NCBI GenBank assembly: GCA_000310025.1
Contig: FN649751.1
Span: 2,331,402 to 2,395,401, forward strand
DNA length: 64,000 nucleotides
Direction: 5' to 3'
Origin: Ectocarpus siliculosus
Taxonomy: Eukaryota; Sar; Phaeophyceae; Ectocarpales; Ectocarpaceae
Shown: piece after piece, positions 1-11,883 of the stretch
Numbering within the stretch: position 1 is the stretch's first letter
Layout: each line of letters begins with the position of its first letter
Notes under the pieces: model-generated
What the model was told of the DNA's origin: nothing
Databases searched by the model: none
The model's input: only the letters and a program-made list of their open reading frames with translations
Translations under genes and position numbers: made by a program

Positions 1-1247
1 TAACAGCGTAACAGCTCAGTGAGATGTGTGTCGTTACTTCTGCTATCATCATGTAGCTTTGGCGATATTGTTCGCAGTGTCATCAATCCCGTGGATTCTC
101 CAAGAAAATCGTCCGTCATACATTTTGTGCACATGATTTGAACGTCACCCTCCAAAGGAGGGGACAAAGAGTTTTGGTGGCGCTTCCTCTCTCTCCCTCT
201 GTTTCGCTCTGCGCAGGGTGTGTGCTCGCGTCAGACACACACACACACCCGTCGGAGAAAGAAAGTAAATCGGCAGGATCAGCACCAGCAGGAGTCCGAA
301 CCCGTTCTTTCGCTAGGTCTAAGTTGAATCTACAGCATACCGGTCCTACTACTGTATCGCATGTCTTGGATACCGATAAAAAATAAAGAGCACATGCGAG
401 TATCTGAGGAAGAACAATGAACAGAGTATCGCGATACTCGATTCTCGATACATGTCCAAACGCGTCGAACAATCAAAGACGAACACACTGGATATTTCCA
501 TACGGCGTACGATGCGCAACCAGAAGTTATGCAGATCCCGATGCGTCTCTCGCTCTTCGGACCCACACAAACAGAGAGACTCGCCCACAGAATACAAGAC
601 GCGCGCGCTCGGACGTGGCAGATTCGGCGAACAGATCGGGGTGCGTCGAACGCACTTTTCACTACTGCTGTCTGTGATCGACTACCCTCAAGACAAAGCA
701 GTACTCGGCTGATACGGCAGAAGTTATAGCATCCCCCCATCATCGCTGTTTCTGTGCTACATACAAATGTTGTTGAAACATGCAGTCTAGTTCCGGTTGA
801 CAGAGTTCCAGGATATCGTACGAAAAAACACATCGCATTCGAGATGTTATTTTTAGGTATCCCAGACCAATTCCGAGTAACAATCTTTCACGCCTATTCA
901 CACTTTGCACACCAACAGTAACACTTGTTGCACGGCTGCCCATACTGCTGTCTCTGTCTCTTCCAGCTGATGGATGAATCCCATCTAAAACTTGTGCCGT
1001 ATGGGGCAAACCAGCACACAGCACAACACCCCATGAGGCAACAACAACCCATTTACACTATTGTATACAACAAACTAGCGTAGAAGAGCGCCATGCTAGA
1101 AATCACATCCATTCATCCCGCGTCAACATTTGTATAAGGACACAAGGACTCACCCCAAGTCTTTCCTGAAACAGAGACCCGGCGGCGAAGGCGCAACAAA
1201 AACGAAGCGACCAGACGAGTACGCCCCCTCTTTGGCCCGATACTAAA

Positions 1248-1740
1248 TCAGCCCAACCTTCCCCCCAACGCTTCCCGCGGCCGCCAACCGCGACCCCCAG
1301 GATTATCAGCCTCTTCCGATCGCAATTCCCCCCGATCCCGACCTCCGCCGTCGTCCTCTACTCCGTCGTCGCCCCCGCCGTCGCCGCCGTCGCCGCCGCC
1401 GCCGCCAACAAACTCATAGTCTTCTTCCATCCCTCCTCCTGGCAAGGCTGTCCCCGCCTCGGTTGCCGGCGGCGGTGGGGGCGTAGCCGCGGCGGTCGTG
1501 AAACCCAACCCCAACCCTAGCCTGCTCCTCATGCCCGCTGTTTTCCGGCGGCGGTACCCATCAGATGCCTGTGCTGATGCCTTTGCTGATGCCCGATCCC
1601 TGCTACCGGACGCGCCCCCTCTCGAGCCGAGGCGATGAAACCCGGCACTCTTTGGCTCGGGAGGATCCCGCGGCATTGGCAGCGGGACGTCCACCATTGG
1701 GGAGGAACTGCTTTGAGGAATTAGGACCGTCGCGCGGAAC
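1248..1740 (-). CDS. Candidate 3'-terminal exon of the ATG14-like gene (low-complexity tail)
   Basis: An open frame on the minus strand runs to a TGA at 1250-1248. Its last ~160 codons are GC-rich, with Pro, Ser, Arg, Ala and then Gly/Asp repeats and a short acidic-aromatic motif (MEEDYEFV). No domain is recognisable. It lies downstream of the ATG14-like exons on the same strand, so it may be the C-terminal exon. The phase does not join directly to the exon ending at 2702: acceptors near 1725-1735 would need a phase-2 donor. A competing frame from the same acceptor region stops at 1603. Either an intermediate exon is missing or this is a separate or non-coding frame. Low confidence. Confidence 0.3.
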
Positions 1741-2701
1741 GTTCGGCCACGCAGAGGTGAAAGAAGCACGGCACGGAGGCAGGCACGCAGGTGGGTAGGG
1801 TCGCACACAAAGATCCATTTCACACTCGAAACGCACACAAAGGTACCAACCCAAGAGGATTTGCTACATCGCTGCGTCAACCGCGAAGAAACGGTGCACG
1901 GACGCGAACCCAAAATAAACGAAACGGCGGGGCCTCTTTCTTCTTGATGTAACGGTTGGATGTTCTGCAACACTTGGGGAGGGGTCGAGCAATGCGATGC
2001 CTGCTATAGCAACCAACGTGTGATGAGGTACCCTACATCGCGGGCTTTAGCTAAATTGTAAGCTCTAAAATGTTTGCCGGAGGGACACGAACAAAATGCA
2101 AAGCAGAGATACAAAAGTAAAGGTGCAAAAAAATGGAGTCCAACATGAGAAAAATACTGGACAGCACTACAATCACACGACGAAGCGGGGGGGAGGGGAG
2201 CATCGCCGCTACAAACCCCGCGAGATCACCTTCGAAGCTCTGACATTGCGTGCTGCTGTAGCTCCCAGAGATTGAGAAGGAGTGCTTCCGCGGGCCACAG
2301 ACTATCGACAGGGACGTTAGCCCCTTCGACGCAGAGATGTACTATATCGCTGCAGCGCGCAAAGAGGCACACGACGAAGGCATGGGCAACATGAGGAAAT
2401 AGTATTCAGAAAAGCATAAAAAAAGAAGGCCGTCAGAGCCGCTGGCGCAAAATTACGGCGAGAGAAGGTGAAGAAGTAGAAACAGGCAACAAAAGGTAAA
2501 GGTGGGACATCTCCTACTCGCACCGTTCCGCGAAAACTCTCTTCTCTTGGGCGAGGCAGCTACGCAGGGTGCCCTCCCGCACCCACATCCATCAAAGCCA
2601 CCGGCGTCACCACAGCCATCATCAAGGCCGCCGATGGCAGCGATATGACGGGGCCGGCCGGCGCAATTTTCAACCAAGCGCAAATACCGGGTGCTGTGTA
2701 C

Positions 2702-5700
2702 CTGCCACAGGCGGTACCAGAGCATGCGGAGGAGGACGCAACAGCAGCACAAACTCTCCAAACCAAACTACCGCAAACCAATCAAAAAGTCGCTTCCTAA
2801 TCTAGTCTTAGTAGTAACGCTTGCGTGAAAAAGAGCACCCATCCGGCCGCCACCCACTTTCGAAGGAGATCCAGCGCCGTGTCGAAAGCACCCATGGTTT
2901 TGCACACCGCAGAAGCTGCCCCCATGACCCCTATCTCCGCCAGCTTGGACAGAGGGCACAAGGGGTACTGGCTAGATCTTCTCGCATAGCATTCCAGGAG
3001 GAAAGGACAAGGCGCGCGCATGGGGGGGGGGGGGGGGGGNNNNNNNNNNNNNNNNNNNNNNNNNNNNNNNNNNNNNNNNNNNNNNNNNNNNNNNNNNNNN
3101 NNNNNNNNNNNNNNNNNNNNNNNNNNNNNNNNNNNNNNNCCACAAAAAAAAAGAAAAAGGGGGGGGCCGGGGGGGGGGGGGGGGGGGGGTCGTACGGGGC
3201 CGGAACAAGAGGGGGGGGTTCAGGCGCTGTGTGGAACCCCATCTTCGGGTCGGAGCAGCGTTTCCAGTACCACGAACTGCGGCGTAGAAACTCAGTTTGG
3301 CACCCCACATATGGAGGCGCAGGATCGCTTAGAGACGGATTTCACTACTACATTTTCTTGCTGCAATTTGACACAAAAAAGTACGAGCGAGAGTGTCATT
3401 TCCTTCCTTCTCCCACCTCGCCGATGCACATTCTTACCATGTACTGCTACAGTAAAGACAAGAACAGAGCAAGATGCGAAACGTCTTCCCTCACCCCTTC
3501 GTATAGTAACACAACTCGTTGTGCTGCAGCGACCAGAGCGAAGCCGTGAAGCCGTGTCCCCCCGGCCCCGACCACGACGACGGCAGTGGTACGGCCGCGA
3601 CGCGCCCGCGCACGATCTACAAAACAGTCATGAACGCTTTCTTTTAGAACCCCTTCTTCGCCGATCCAACACTTGGGGCCAACCAAACGCCCGCACACAC
3701 ACATTTTTTTAATTTTGCCCCCCTTCCCAGAGACCTTGATTTTACCCGCTGAAACTGACGTCTTTTCATTGGTCAGCCGGCTAGTGCGGTCGATGCTAAC
3801 AACAAATAAAATAATTTAAAAAAAAAACACGCACACACCTTTCTCTCGGCGACGAGTCGACCGAGATTGTCGCGTACCGCGTCGACGCCGCCGGGAAGAG
3901 CGGGTGCGGCAGAGAAACGCCGAGGCAGGAGGCCACAGCGGCCACGAGGCGCGCCACCAACGCCAGGGAGGCCATCAGCACGTCTGCGGGCACCTCTGCG
4001 GAAAGGAGGGGAGGAGGGGAGACGATCAAGAGGACCGACGGCACGAACGACAAGAACAAGACAGCAAAGTTAGACACCAAAAGAGACCACCAATAGAACA
4101 ACGCCAAAACAACACCGGCGGCCCCAACATGCGCAGCGACGAAAGAGAAAAGACGTGAGCACACGGGGGAGCGCGCGCGGGGGGGGGGAGGGGAGTAGTG
4201 CCACACGTCTGCGGCGTCTGCCGGCAGCACGGTGCATGGATGGCGCGCTTGGAATAGGGCTCAAGGCGGAGGATCTTTCTCATTTCTTCGCGCTCTTGCC
4301 GTCCCAGGTGTCCCCCCCCCCCCCCCCCGATGCCAAAATCGCCATTCATTTTGTTCATGCAGGCAAAGGTACGTTGTGGAATCACAACACGAAGAGGTTG
4401 TTCGGCGAGAAGAACCCCTAATTTTACCCCAAAACTTCCATCCGACATCTGAGCGGTTGGATCTCTTGCTATCATGCGAAACATGGGCGAACGGTTCTGC
4501 TGATGTGTATCCTGGAGTCGAATTCTAAGCATACTTCCAGCACCACTGCAGGTAGGCTCATGGCAATTTCTGCCGCTCTGTAGCCCATCTGCTATATACT
4601 GGAGTTAAGAGAAAAATTGGGTGTTTTTTGGCAGACAATTGCGGGTCAATTCCGATCGCCGTAGACTTCACCCTCATTTTGACCATAGAGTTTCTCCATG
4701 CCTTTTTCGCTAGGGTGTGGCACTCTCTCTCTACGCGAAGCATAGACGTGAAGTGTAGATGTGAAAGTCGTCTCCCTAGAGTTGAAAAAAGTCGCGTGCA
4801 ACAGCGGGAACCGACTCCACTTCAGTCGTGGTTCCTCAGTTTTTCTCCCGGTCAGGGACATATCATAGGGGTATCAACAGCTTGCGGAGGAGGGGGGTGT
4901 ACTCATACTCATAGTCGTGCATGCCGTAGTCGCTAGACCATTGACCTCGCATCCGTGTAAAGCCGGGATGGAGCACGCCGCGTGCTTCTCACCGGACCAG
5001 GCTCTCACATCACCAAGCGCGACGCGCCGTGAGGTATTCGGCGAGTCGCATGAAGGGTGCGCTGCATCCTGCTAAGGGTGTTCGGCATCTTGTGCTTACT
5101 TTCTTGCGTGCGGAAGACAGCTGCGTAAGACTTAATTTATTATCCATCCGCAATGTGGCAAACACATGGCTTGCGGAGGAGGGAGAGAAAAATAACCTTG
5201 TTGAAATGCCTCTTTCACTCCATGGCAAGCCCCATGCCCGTGGAAGGAGCACGAGGCCATGACCGTGCTGGGCTCAACCGGGCCAACTCTGGGGAGACAC
5301 AACAGTCCCGCTGAAACAAAAGGCGTGAATTCTGGTCGTTGACTCTATATTTTACTTTCCAACGTAGGGGAGCAACACCTGTGCCGTACTTTTCTCGGAT
5401 GAAGCGCGGTTGACGAAGTGCAGTAATTGCCAGTGGAAGAAGAGGTGGGCATGACACATGCGGCTACTGCTGCTGTGTGAAAATACGCGCTCCAAGTAAC
5501 GGTGATCTATACTCTGAACAACCAAACCCCTCTGGCTGACAGGGTCACTCGTGTGGACAAAAGCACTCCGCACACCGCTGGTAGTTTGCCCCGTCGCACT
5601 ACATACGACTGGTGCATTTTCATCGGTCAGAAGGTAAACGGTACTCGACGCTAACTAAGTAGACACACGAAACAGACACACACACCCTCATCCGCTCCAA

Positions 5701-7405
5701 GCACTCACGGCTGTAGTCCCCGTTGTTCGGCAAAGGGAGGTCCACCAGGGTACTCACGCCGCTGACCACCTCCCCTCCGCCGCCGCCCCCGGCCTTCGCC
5801 ACCCCGCCGCCCGGCGGCGGCAACCTAGTTACCTCCCTGCCTTCCTCGCTCTCCGCTGTCGACGGCGCGGTCCCCGGAGAGTGATCCCCTCCCCCCAAGT
5901 TCTTCTTGCCTCTCAGCGGCCATTCTCGGCGCGGCGGCATCGATGGCTCCACGGGGAGGAGCACGAAGAGCTGCACCACCTTGCGCCAGCGCCTCTGGCG
6001 GAGCGTCCGCGCGGCGTCCTCGGCGTGCCGCCTCAGGCCGATGAGGAGCGCCTCGTTCATTTCCACCGCCGAGGCCTGCTCGCGGGACAGGTGCGACTCC
6101 GCCGCGGCGAGGAGGTCGCGGTGGTGCTTCAGGGCGAACGCCGCGCTCGCGACCTTGATTCGCTCTGCAGCCGCCGCCGGTATCGTCATCGTTTCGAGGC
6201 AAACACGCGGCGGGCGCAAGGACCGGAGGCCGTCGTCGTGAACATCCCGGGAGACATGACCGGGGGTAAACTTAGACACCGTATGGCCCCGTGTGACGAG
6301 GATAAAACGTTTAGAGGAGATAGGGTTGATATTTTATTTTTTCGAGCGGCAGAAGTGAGATGAACAGAATGTGTAAGGAACGGGGGCAGCAGGGCGCGGA
6401 GCGAAGGGACCAGGGAAGGTGAAGTGACCATACAACCTTCGCAAACGTTTCCCACGGATTTACATAAATAGCAGCAACAACTCTGACATCGGCAAACACA
6501 AGCCATCATCAGGAGAGTGGTGTTTATCGCCGCCTCGACTATTGCCACCAACAAACACCCGTAGCGTGGAGATAATGTAGACATTGGGGCGTGTAAGAAC
6601 CCTCTTGCCTTGGCACCGTCGTAGGATCGACAGACAACGAACTCACCCATACCCCCCGAACTTTCTCCTTCCTCTAGAGCTCAACTCCGCCGTTGCACGA
6701 GAAAACACGTAGCCCTCGCGATGCATCAGCCCGTACTCCCTTGCTCTCACCTTCCGCGACCCTCTTGGCAACCTCGCGGACATGATCCTTCAGCCGGCAC
6801 TCATCGGCCTCCTCCTTCTGCAGCCGCGCGTCGTGCTGAACGGCGACCCCACGCTCCTGCGTGCCAGCCAGCGCAGCGGCATACGAGAGAGCAAACGCTG
6901 TTAACACCGTCTCAGACTTGCGGGAGAGCGTAGGGCATGTCGGTGTTCTTTCCTTCGAACGAGGTTCTTGATTATATCACTCTGCCCAGCAGAGCCCTCA
7001 CGGTTGCAAACACGTGTACATACACACTCCGTGTTTTGTAGTACACGCCAACTCGGGCTGCAACTCCCACCCCAACTTGCCGACTTCGTGCCAAGTTGCC
7101 CAAGAACAACGAACACCGCGACTGGTGACACAGCAGTTGACGTTTTCAAAGGGGCGTGGGTGTGCGTGCGTGCATGCAGGCCTACCACAGAGCATCGCAT
7201 TACACACGGAAGTTACGCGCATCACTTTTGCACACACCTGCGCCGCAACAGTGGCCGCCTCGCGAACGCTCTCCAGCGCCCCCAACCGCTTGGCCCTCTC
7301 CGCTCTCCGCCGCTCCGCCTCCCGCGTCACGCACGCGCCGCACACCAGGTCCCCCGCCTTGGCGTTGCAGACTCCGCACTTCCAACCCCGCCCCGCTGCC
7401 GCCAT
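2702..7405 (-). CDS. ATG14: ATG14/UVRAG-like subunit of a class III PI3-kinase (Beclin) complex, multi-exon
   Basis: Exons on the minus strand: 7405-7238, 6856-6751, 6164-5709, 3995-3839, then 2967-2854 and 2767-2702. The first four join in phase (0, 1, 1). The N terminus has a zinc-ribbon-like pair, CGVC then CGAC (residues ~10-25), as in ATG14. Residues ~30-150 are charged, Arg/Glu/Ala-rich and predicted coiled coil. RRWRK then LFVLLPVEP (residues ~149-165) matches the family segment after the coil, and the fourth exon has VSLPHPLFPAAS, the conserved patch of the ATG14/VPS38 domain. In known species this subunit directs VPS34 lipid kinase to autophagosome or endosome membranes. The exon 4 to 2967 join is out of phase. 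A candidate intervening exon starts at 3276 (SSWYWKRC) and runs into the N gap at 3040-3139. The 3' end is therefore uncertain. ATG14 is favoured over UVRAG because of the Cys pairs and lack of a C2-like N terminus. Confidence 0.72.
3040..3139. other. Assembly gap (100 N) flanked by G runs
   Basis: Exactly 100 N, preceded by a run of 18 G and followed by an A-rich then G-homopolymer stretch. A round 100 N usually marks a gap of unknown size. It falls inside the ATG14-like gene and probably hides exon or splice sequence. Confidence 0.97.
3741..3800 (-). repeat. Intronic hairpin repeat, copy 1
   Basis: Read on the minus strand this is a ~55 bp element with core CCGGCTGACCAATGAAAAGA. Inverted arms CTGAC/GTCAG sit inside a weaker outer pair ACCGC/GCGGG. 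It begins about 40 bases downstream of the exon ending at 3839 and is near-identical to the copy at 47774-47829. Confidence 0.75.
4893..5142 (+). repeat. Dispersed repeat, copy A (inverted partner at 30268-30497)
   Basis: About 245 bp that matches the reverse complement of 30268-30497 along its length with scattered substitutions and one short indel (roughly 85-90% identical by eye). It starts at a short G run followed by GTACTCATA and ends near GACTTAATTTATT. It lies in the intron between the ATG14-like exons at 5709 and 3995. No coding potential, terminal repeats or target-site duplication was seen, so the element class is unknown. Confidence 0.9.
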
Positions 7406-8842
7406 CGCTTCGCTTCGAGGCTGGCTCGCCCGACTGGTGAGGTGCTTGCTGGTGCTGGGGCGCTTATCTATGGCTGACTAGCCGACGTTGGGGCGATGGC
7501 TTCGGGTCTGTAATAACCATACGTGGCCGGTAGCGAGGAGGGGCATGAGAGGATGGGGGACGTTCCGAGCGAGGATTGAGTATGGTCCAGAGATGAGAGA
7601 GATAGTGGGTGGTCGATCGACTAAGACTGTGAATTGACAATTGAGTAGCCGGAAGACCGGGAAATGGACAACTCCATCCCCCCTGGAATGTCACAATTCC
7701 TGCCGTTTTCCCTTTCGAAAAACTCTCTTCTCAACAGCATTCCCTTCGAATTTAACACCGCAGACCAAATTTGTGTGATCCCTAATCGGAAGTCGTGGGG
7801 GTAGAGAGGCCGTAGCAACGGTATTCAAATGGGAGGGGGGAAATAAGTCCTTAACCACTGCTGCTCTCTCGCTCTGATTTCAAGTTGAATTCTGCAGCAG
7901 CAGCAGCAGCAGTAGGCGAGAAAGGTCAGAAAGATGATGACGGGTAAACGACTGCTGAAACTGCTGCATCTGCTGTTGACGCGGCGGGCTGTGTGATCAA
8001 CTTTTTGACCATAATTTATCATGCAGCGCCTTTTTGACAAAATTGCAATATTTGTAGTCCCGTTTCCTTATGTTACGCTATTCCACCGAAACGCCGAGCC
8101 TCCGAAACTTGACGGCGTTAGCAGTAGTGTATCACCCAAAGTAACGGAGAACTGCAAGGTTAAGACTAGTGTGAGAGCATCAACCGTTACTTCAGTTCTT
8201 CAGTTGAACACGTTACAAATCACTCAGAAATAATAATGTTTTTCTACCGATACGAGACCTCTCGACCAGAGGAGAATAAAACGACCCCCAATGGAGAATG
8301 TGAGACACAGGTACGCCGGCCTCTCAGACGCACTTCTCTTTTCCTGCAGAGAAGCTTTGTACAGCAGCACACATATCACGCCATTTGCACTGCGGCTGTG
8401 TCGGGAGGTCGCGCCGCGTACTACGCTGTACACCCGCGGGGTCACGTCGAGAACATTTTTCATTCCACGATCAATGATGCGAGACTGCACATACACATAC
8501 ACAAACCTCCTCGGATCTTTCGCTGGGCCTCCGCTTGCCCCCGCTACGTTGGTCTCAGCCCCTCTGTCTGTGTCTCTCCCTCCCGCAGGCCGCTGCGCTC
8601 TTGCACTGTACCATGTGGTGCCTCCGCAGCTGCTGCCAGCCTGCTACCCCCCCTCCCCCTCCTGGGGTCTTCTGCGATCTGCGATGTCCCTCAGCTCACA
8701 CTTGCACACTCCCGTCGCGGTTGACCCACCACACCCACCCGCGCCCGCGTATCGGCCTGGCATACCGACCTTCTCAGAGAGGTAGGGCGTGTGGTGTGTG
8801 GTCAGGGTCCACCGTGCCTTCACAACCGAGGCTGAGGGGACG
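7406..8842. promoter_or_regulatory. Divergent intergenic region between ATG14-like and ArfGAP genes
   Basis: About 1.4 kb between two divergent start codons (7405 minus, 8843 plus), so it should hold both promoters and 5' UTRs. It contains a short (GCA)n tract near 7895-7912. No TATA box or other decisive core element was recognised, and open frames here look random. Confidence 0.45.
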
Positions 8843-11800
8843 ATGCAGGACCAATACTTGCCGCCAGACGTGGTGAAGAGCACCTTTCGGCGATTGCGAA
8901 GCAAAGCCGATAACAAGGTGCGAAATTTCTTCTTCGAGAATGGAGACAAGGTTTCGGGAGACGCACGATCGGTGTATTGTCGTTGTCATTATATGCCGAC
9001 AGTAGTCGGGTCGTGTCTCCTTCTGTTGTGAAACTTTCAACGAAGCTAGCTGGGGCGGGTAGCGCTGATGCTGTTTTTCCTTTGTCGCCTGTGCCTCTAC
9101 GGACTACATACAGCATTAGATGGACTTTGTTCGTGCGCAGACCGCAGAGACAGCAGCCTACCGCCGTAGACTACTGCTGTGTAGATGAGAACAAAGGACC
9201 AGAGCCACAGACGGAGAGAGCGTCAAGGACTCACACGCACATCTTGCTCGGCTCTGTGTAGAGGACGCCGACACCTGCAGCGATGCCCTTCGGTTTGGTG
9301 CTGCTTTGTCTAGTGCTGTTCGGCTCCTTCCTCGCTCTGTGTAGGGGACTCCGCAGACAGCGGCAACCGTTTGTCCTGGTGATTGAGAACGTCACTCAAC
9401 TCTGGATTGCAGAGATACTCCGAGTACAGCTATTGTTTGCCCTATCTGGTCGCCGAGAACAACAGCAGGCGTGGGATAATAGCGTATTTTATCCTCTTGG
9501 CCAACGTTATGTTTTATGTTTCATGCGTAGGGCGTTCTTTGCCCGAGGTCGCTGGGGAAAAGTTACAAAGTTGTAGATTCGGAAATCTGTCCGCTTCCCC
9601 ATGCAATTCAAACGACGGCAACCAGTAGCACAGCAGGTACTTAGTTCCAGGCCTAAACTCCCTTGTGAAAGCGAAGTCCGCAGGGCGCGCATGCTTTCAA
9701 GTGCCGAAGAAGGCCCGCCCGTTGACGAGCAAAGCTGTAGTCAATCAGTCAGTCCTGCTGCTTACCGCTCCGTGGGTAAGTTACAATTGCAGCGCTCGGC
9801 ACTCCGTGAGGAACGGAAGGCTTTGTTTCCCAGCTACTGAAGTACTGTAATGTACCAGGTACCGCTGTACCATTAGTCTGGGACAACGTGTTCCTACAAA
9901 CACGAACTTCTGCTATCAACCTTTGGCATAACCAAGGTTGGTATTCTTAGAGAGGTTGGGCCTGCGTGCCGTGCACGGAGTTAATATTTTCATGGGCGTC
10001 CTCGGCTGCCCGTGTACTCTATCCGATTGCTGGAAAACGTCTTAAAAATCATTTTTTCTCTTGTGGGGATCCAATTTTTTCCGACGAGAATCTAATCAAA
10101 CAGCTGATCGGCTGATGTGGAAGAAAATGATCAGCTGCTCGTGTGTACACAAATTCGACGTCAGGGTCGACAAGGGAAAGGAATGAATGGCTGAAACCTT
10201 TCGCGGTAAAATTGTAGGCCGGCACCGCAGATGAAAGGCTGAGAGAAACAGAAACAACCACCGCGTGTTCGCTCCTGAGGGGCCTTTCCACCTGTGTCGC
10301 CATGGCTGATGCGTCCACAACACACGAAGGAAGTTGCATTATTATTATTTCACGTCTAGAAATGTTGTATTATTTCACAGACACACACACTCGGTGATTT
10401 TGCACCTGCGATGCCACCGCTGAAACGGCAACGTCTACTTGTGCCCCCACACACGCAACAGCAATCGTTTCGCCCGCTTTGCGCCGAACAGCCTTGACCC
10501 GATTCACACCCAACTTGTGCACTCCAAGCTGCTGTCAAACGACGACAGTATCGAGGAGCATATCTGTATCCCCCCCACGCCCCCCTCGCCTGACCGCTGG
10601 TGCCCCACCTCCCCGCACATCGTTGACTGGTGCGTCTGTCATTCCTCTATGCAAACCCCACAATTTTCAAGGTTTGTTTCGACTGTCCGACCCGGAATCC
10701 CACCTGGGCGTCGGCGACGTACGGCATTTTCATCTGCTACGACTGCTCCGCGGTGCACCGGAACATGGGGGTCCACGTGACCTTCGTCCGCAGCATCGAG
10801 CTGGACAAATGGAAGCCGTCGGAGATGGAGGTCATGAAGCGCGGCGGCAACGGCAACGCGCGTTCCTTCTTCCGCTCCCACGGGGTCACCGACATGGAGA
10901 AGTCGGAGCAGAAGTACCACTCGCGCGCGGCGCAGATGTACCGTGCCCACCTCAAGAAGGTTCGGTGGCTTTTTCTTAAGAGTATCTCGCAATTCTTAGG
11001 GGGACGTTTTCGTTCCCCTTGGCAGTTCTATCGGCTGGTGCTGAGGCTGCCGCTGCTGTTGTTTTGCTTCGGGACTTGTACAAATTCCCCAGCTACAGGT
11101 ACACATTGTTTTTTTTAAGCACGACGTTTAAGGCGGGGAACAGGGGTAGTAGCGCGCAGCAAAACTTTTACGACCAAACCGTCGTCCCGCCTCATATCCC
11201 TCCTCCGTCCTCTTTTCTGTTGTCCGTCCATCCATCCGGGTGCGCGGCTGGTATCATTAATCGATTCGGTACCGAACCTGGCAGGCGATGGCCGATCCCG
11301 GCGTCGTGACCCCCCCGCAGTCGCCGAGAGAGGAACCGGTGGACAGCGTCGCCGACGGCCTGGACCGCCTCATGCGGGACGTGGACGGCAAGCCGGCGGC
11401 TTCGGCGCCAGCCAGGGGCTTCACGAACGGCGGCACAGCAGCCAAGGGCCTCGCAAACGGCGGCGCCCCCGCGGCGGACGCGGCCGCAGCGGCGGCGAAG
11501 TTCGCACAAGCCTTCCCCTCCTCGTCGCAGCCCGCCGCCCCGACCAGCGGGTCGGCAGCGGCAGGCGGGCATGCCGCTGCTGATGCTCCCGCTCCGCCGC
11601 CGGTCAAGCCGTACGAGCCGAAGCCCCGCGGGAGCCTGTCGGTGTCCCCGCCAACGGCTCCAGCGGCGGCGGCGGTTGCGGTAGACGAGCCGAAGGCGAC
11701 GCCGGTGGTGCGACTCAGCTCCTCCAAGTCGCCCCCGCCGCGGGTTCGGAAGGGTGGCGCGAAGAAGATGGGCGCGCGGAAGCTGGGCGCGATGAAGATC

Positions 11801-11851
11801 GGCAGCGGAGGAGCGGCGGTCAAGCTGTCGGGTTTTGAAGACACCACCACC

Positions 11852-11883
<32 letters not shown>

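Noticed and set aside
1-1247. Several 60-167 codon frames at the left edge
   Set aside because: They overlap on both strands, lack domains and show no codon-composition bias; nothing supportable was found in this stretch.
10302-10400. ATG at 10302 as the ArfGAP start
   Set aside because: The frame MADASTT runs to a stop without a donor in phase. The exon at 8843-8917 supplies the conserved helix ending in NK before VCFDC.
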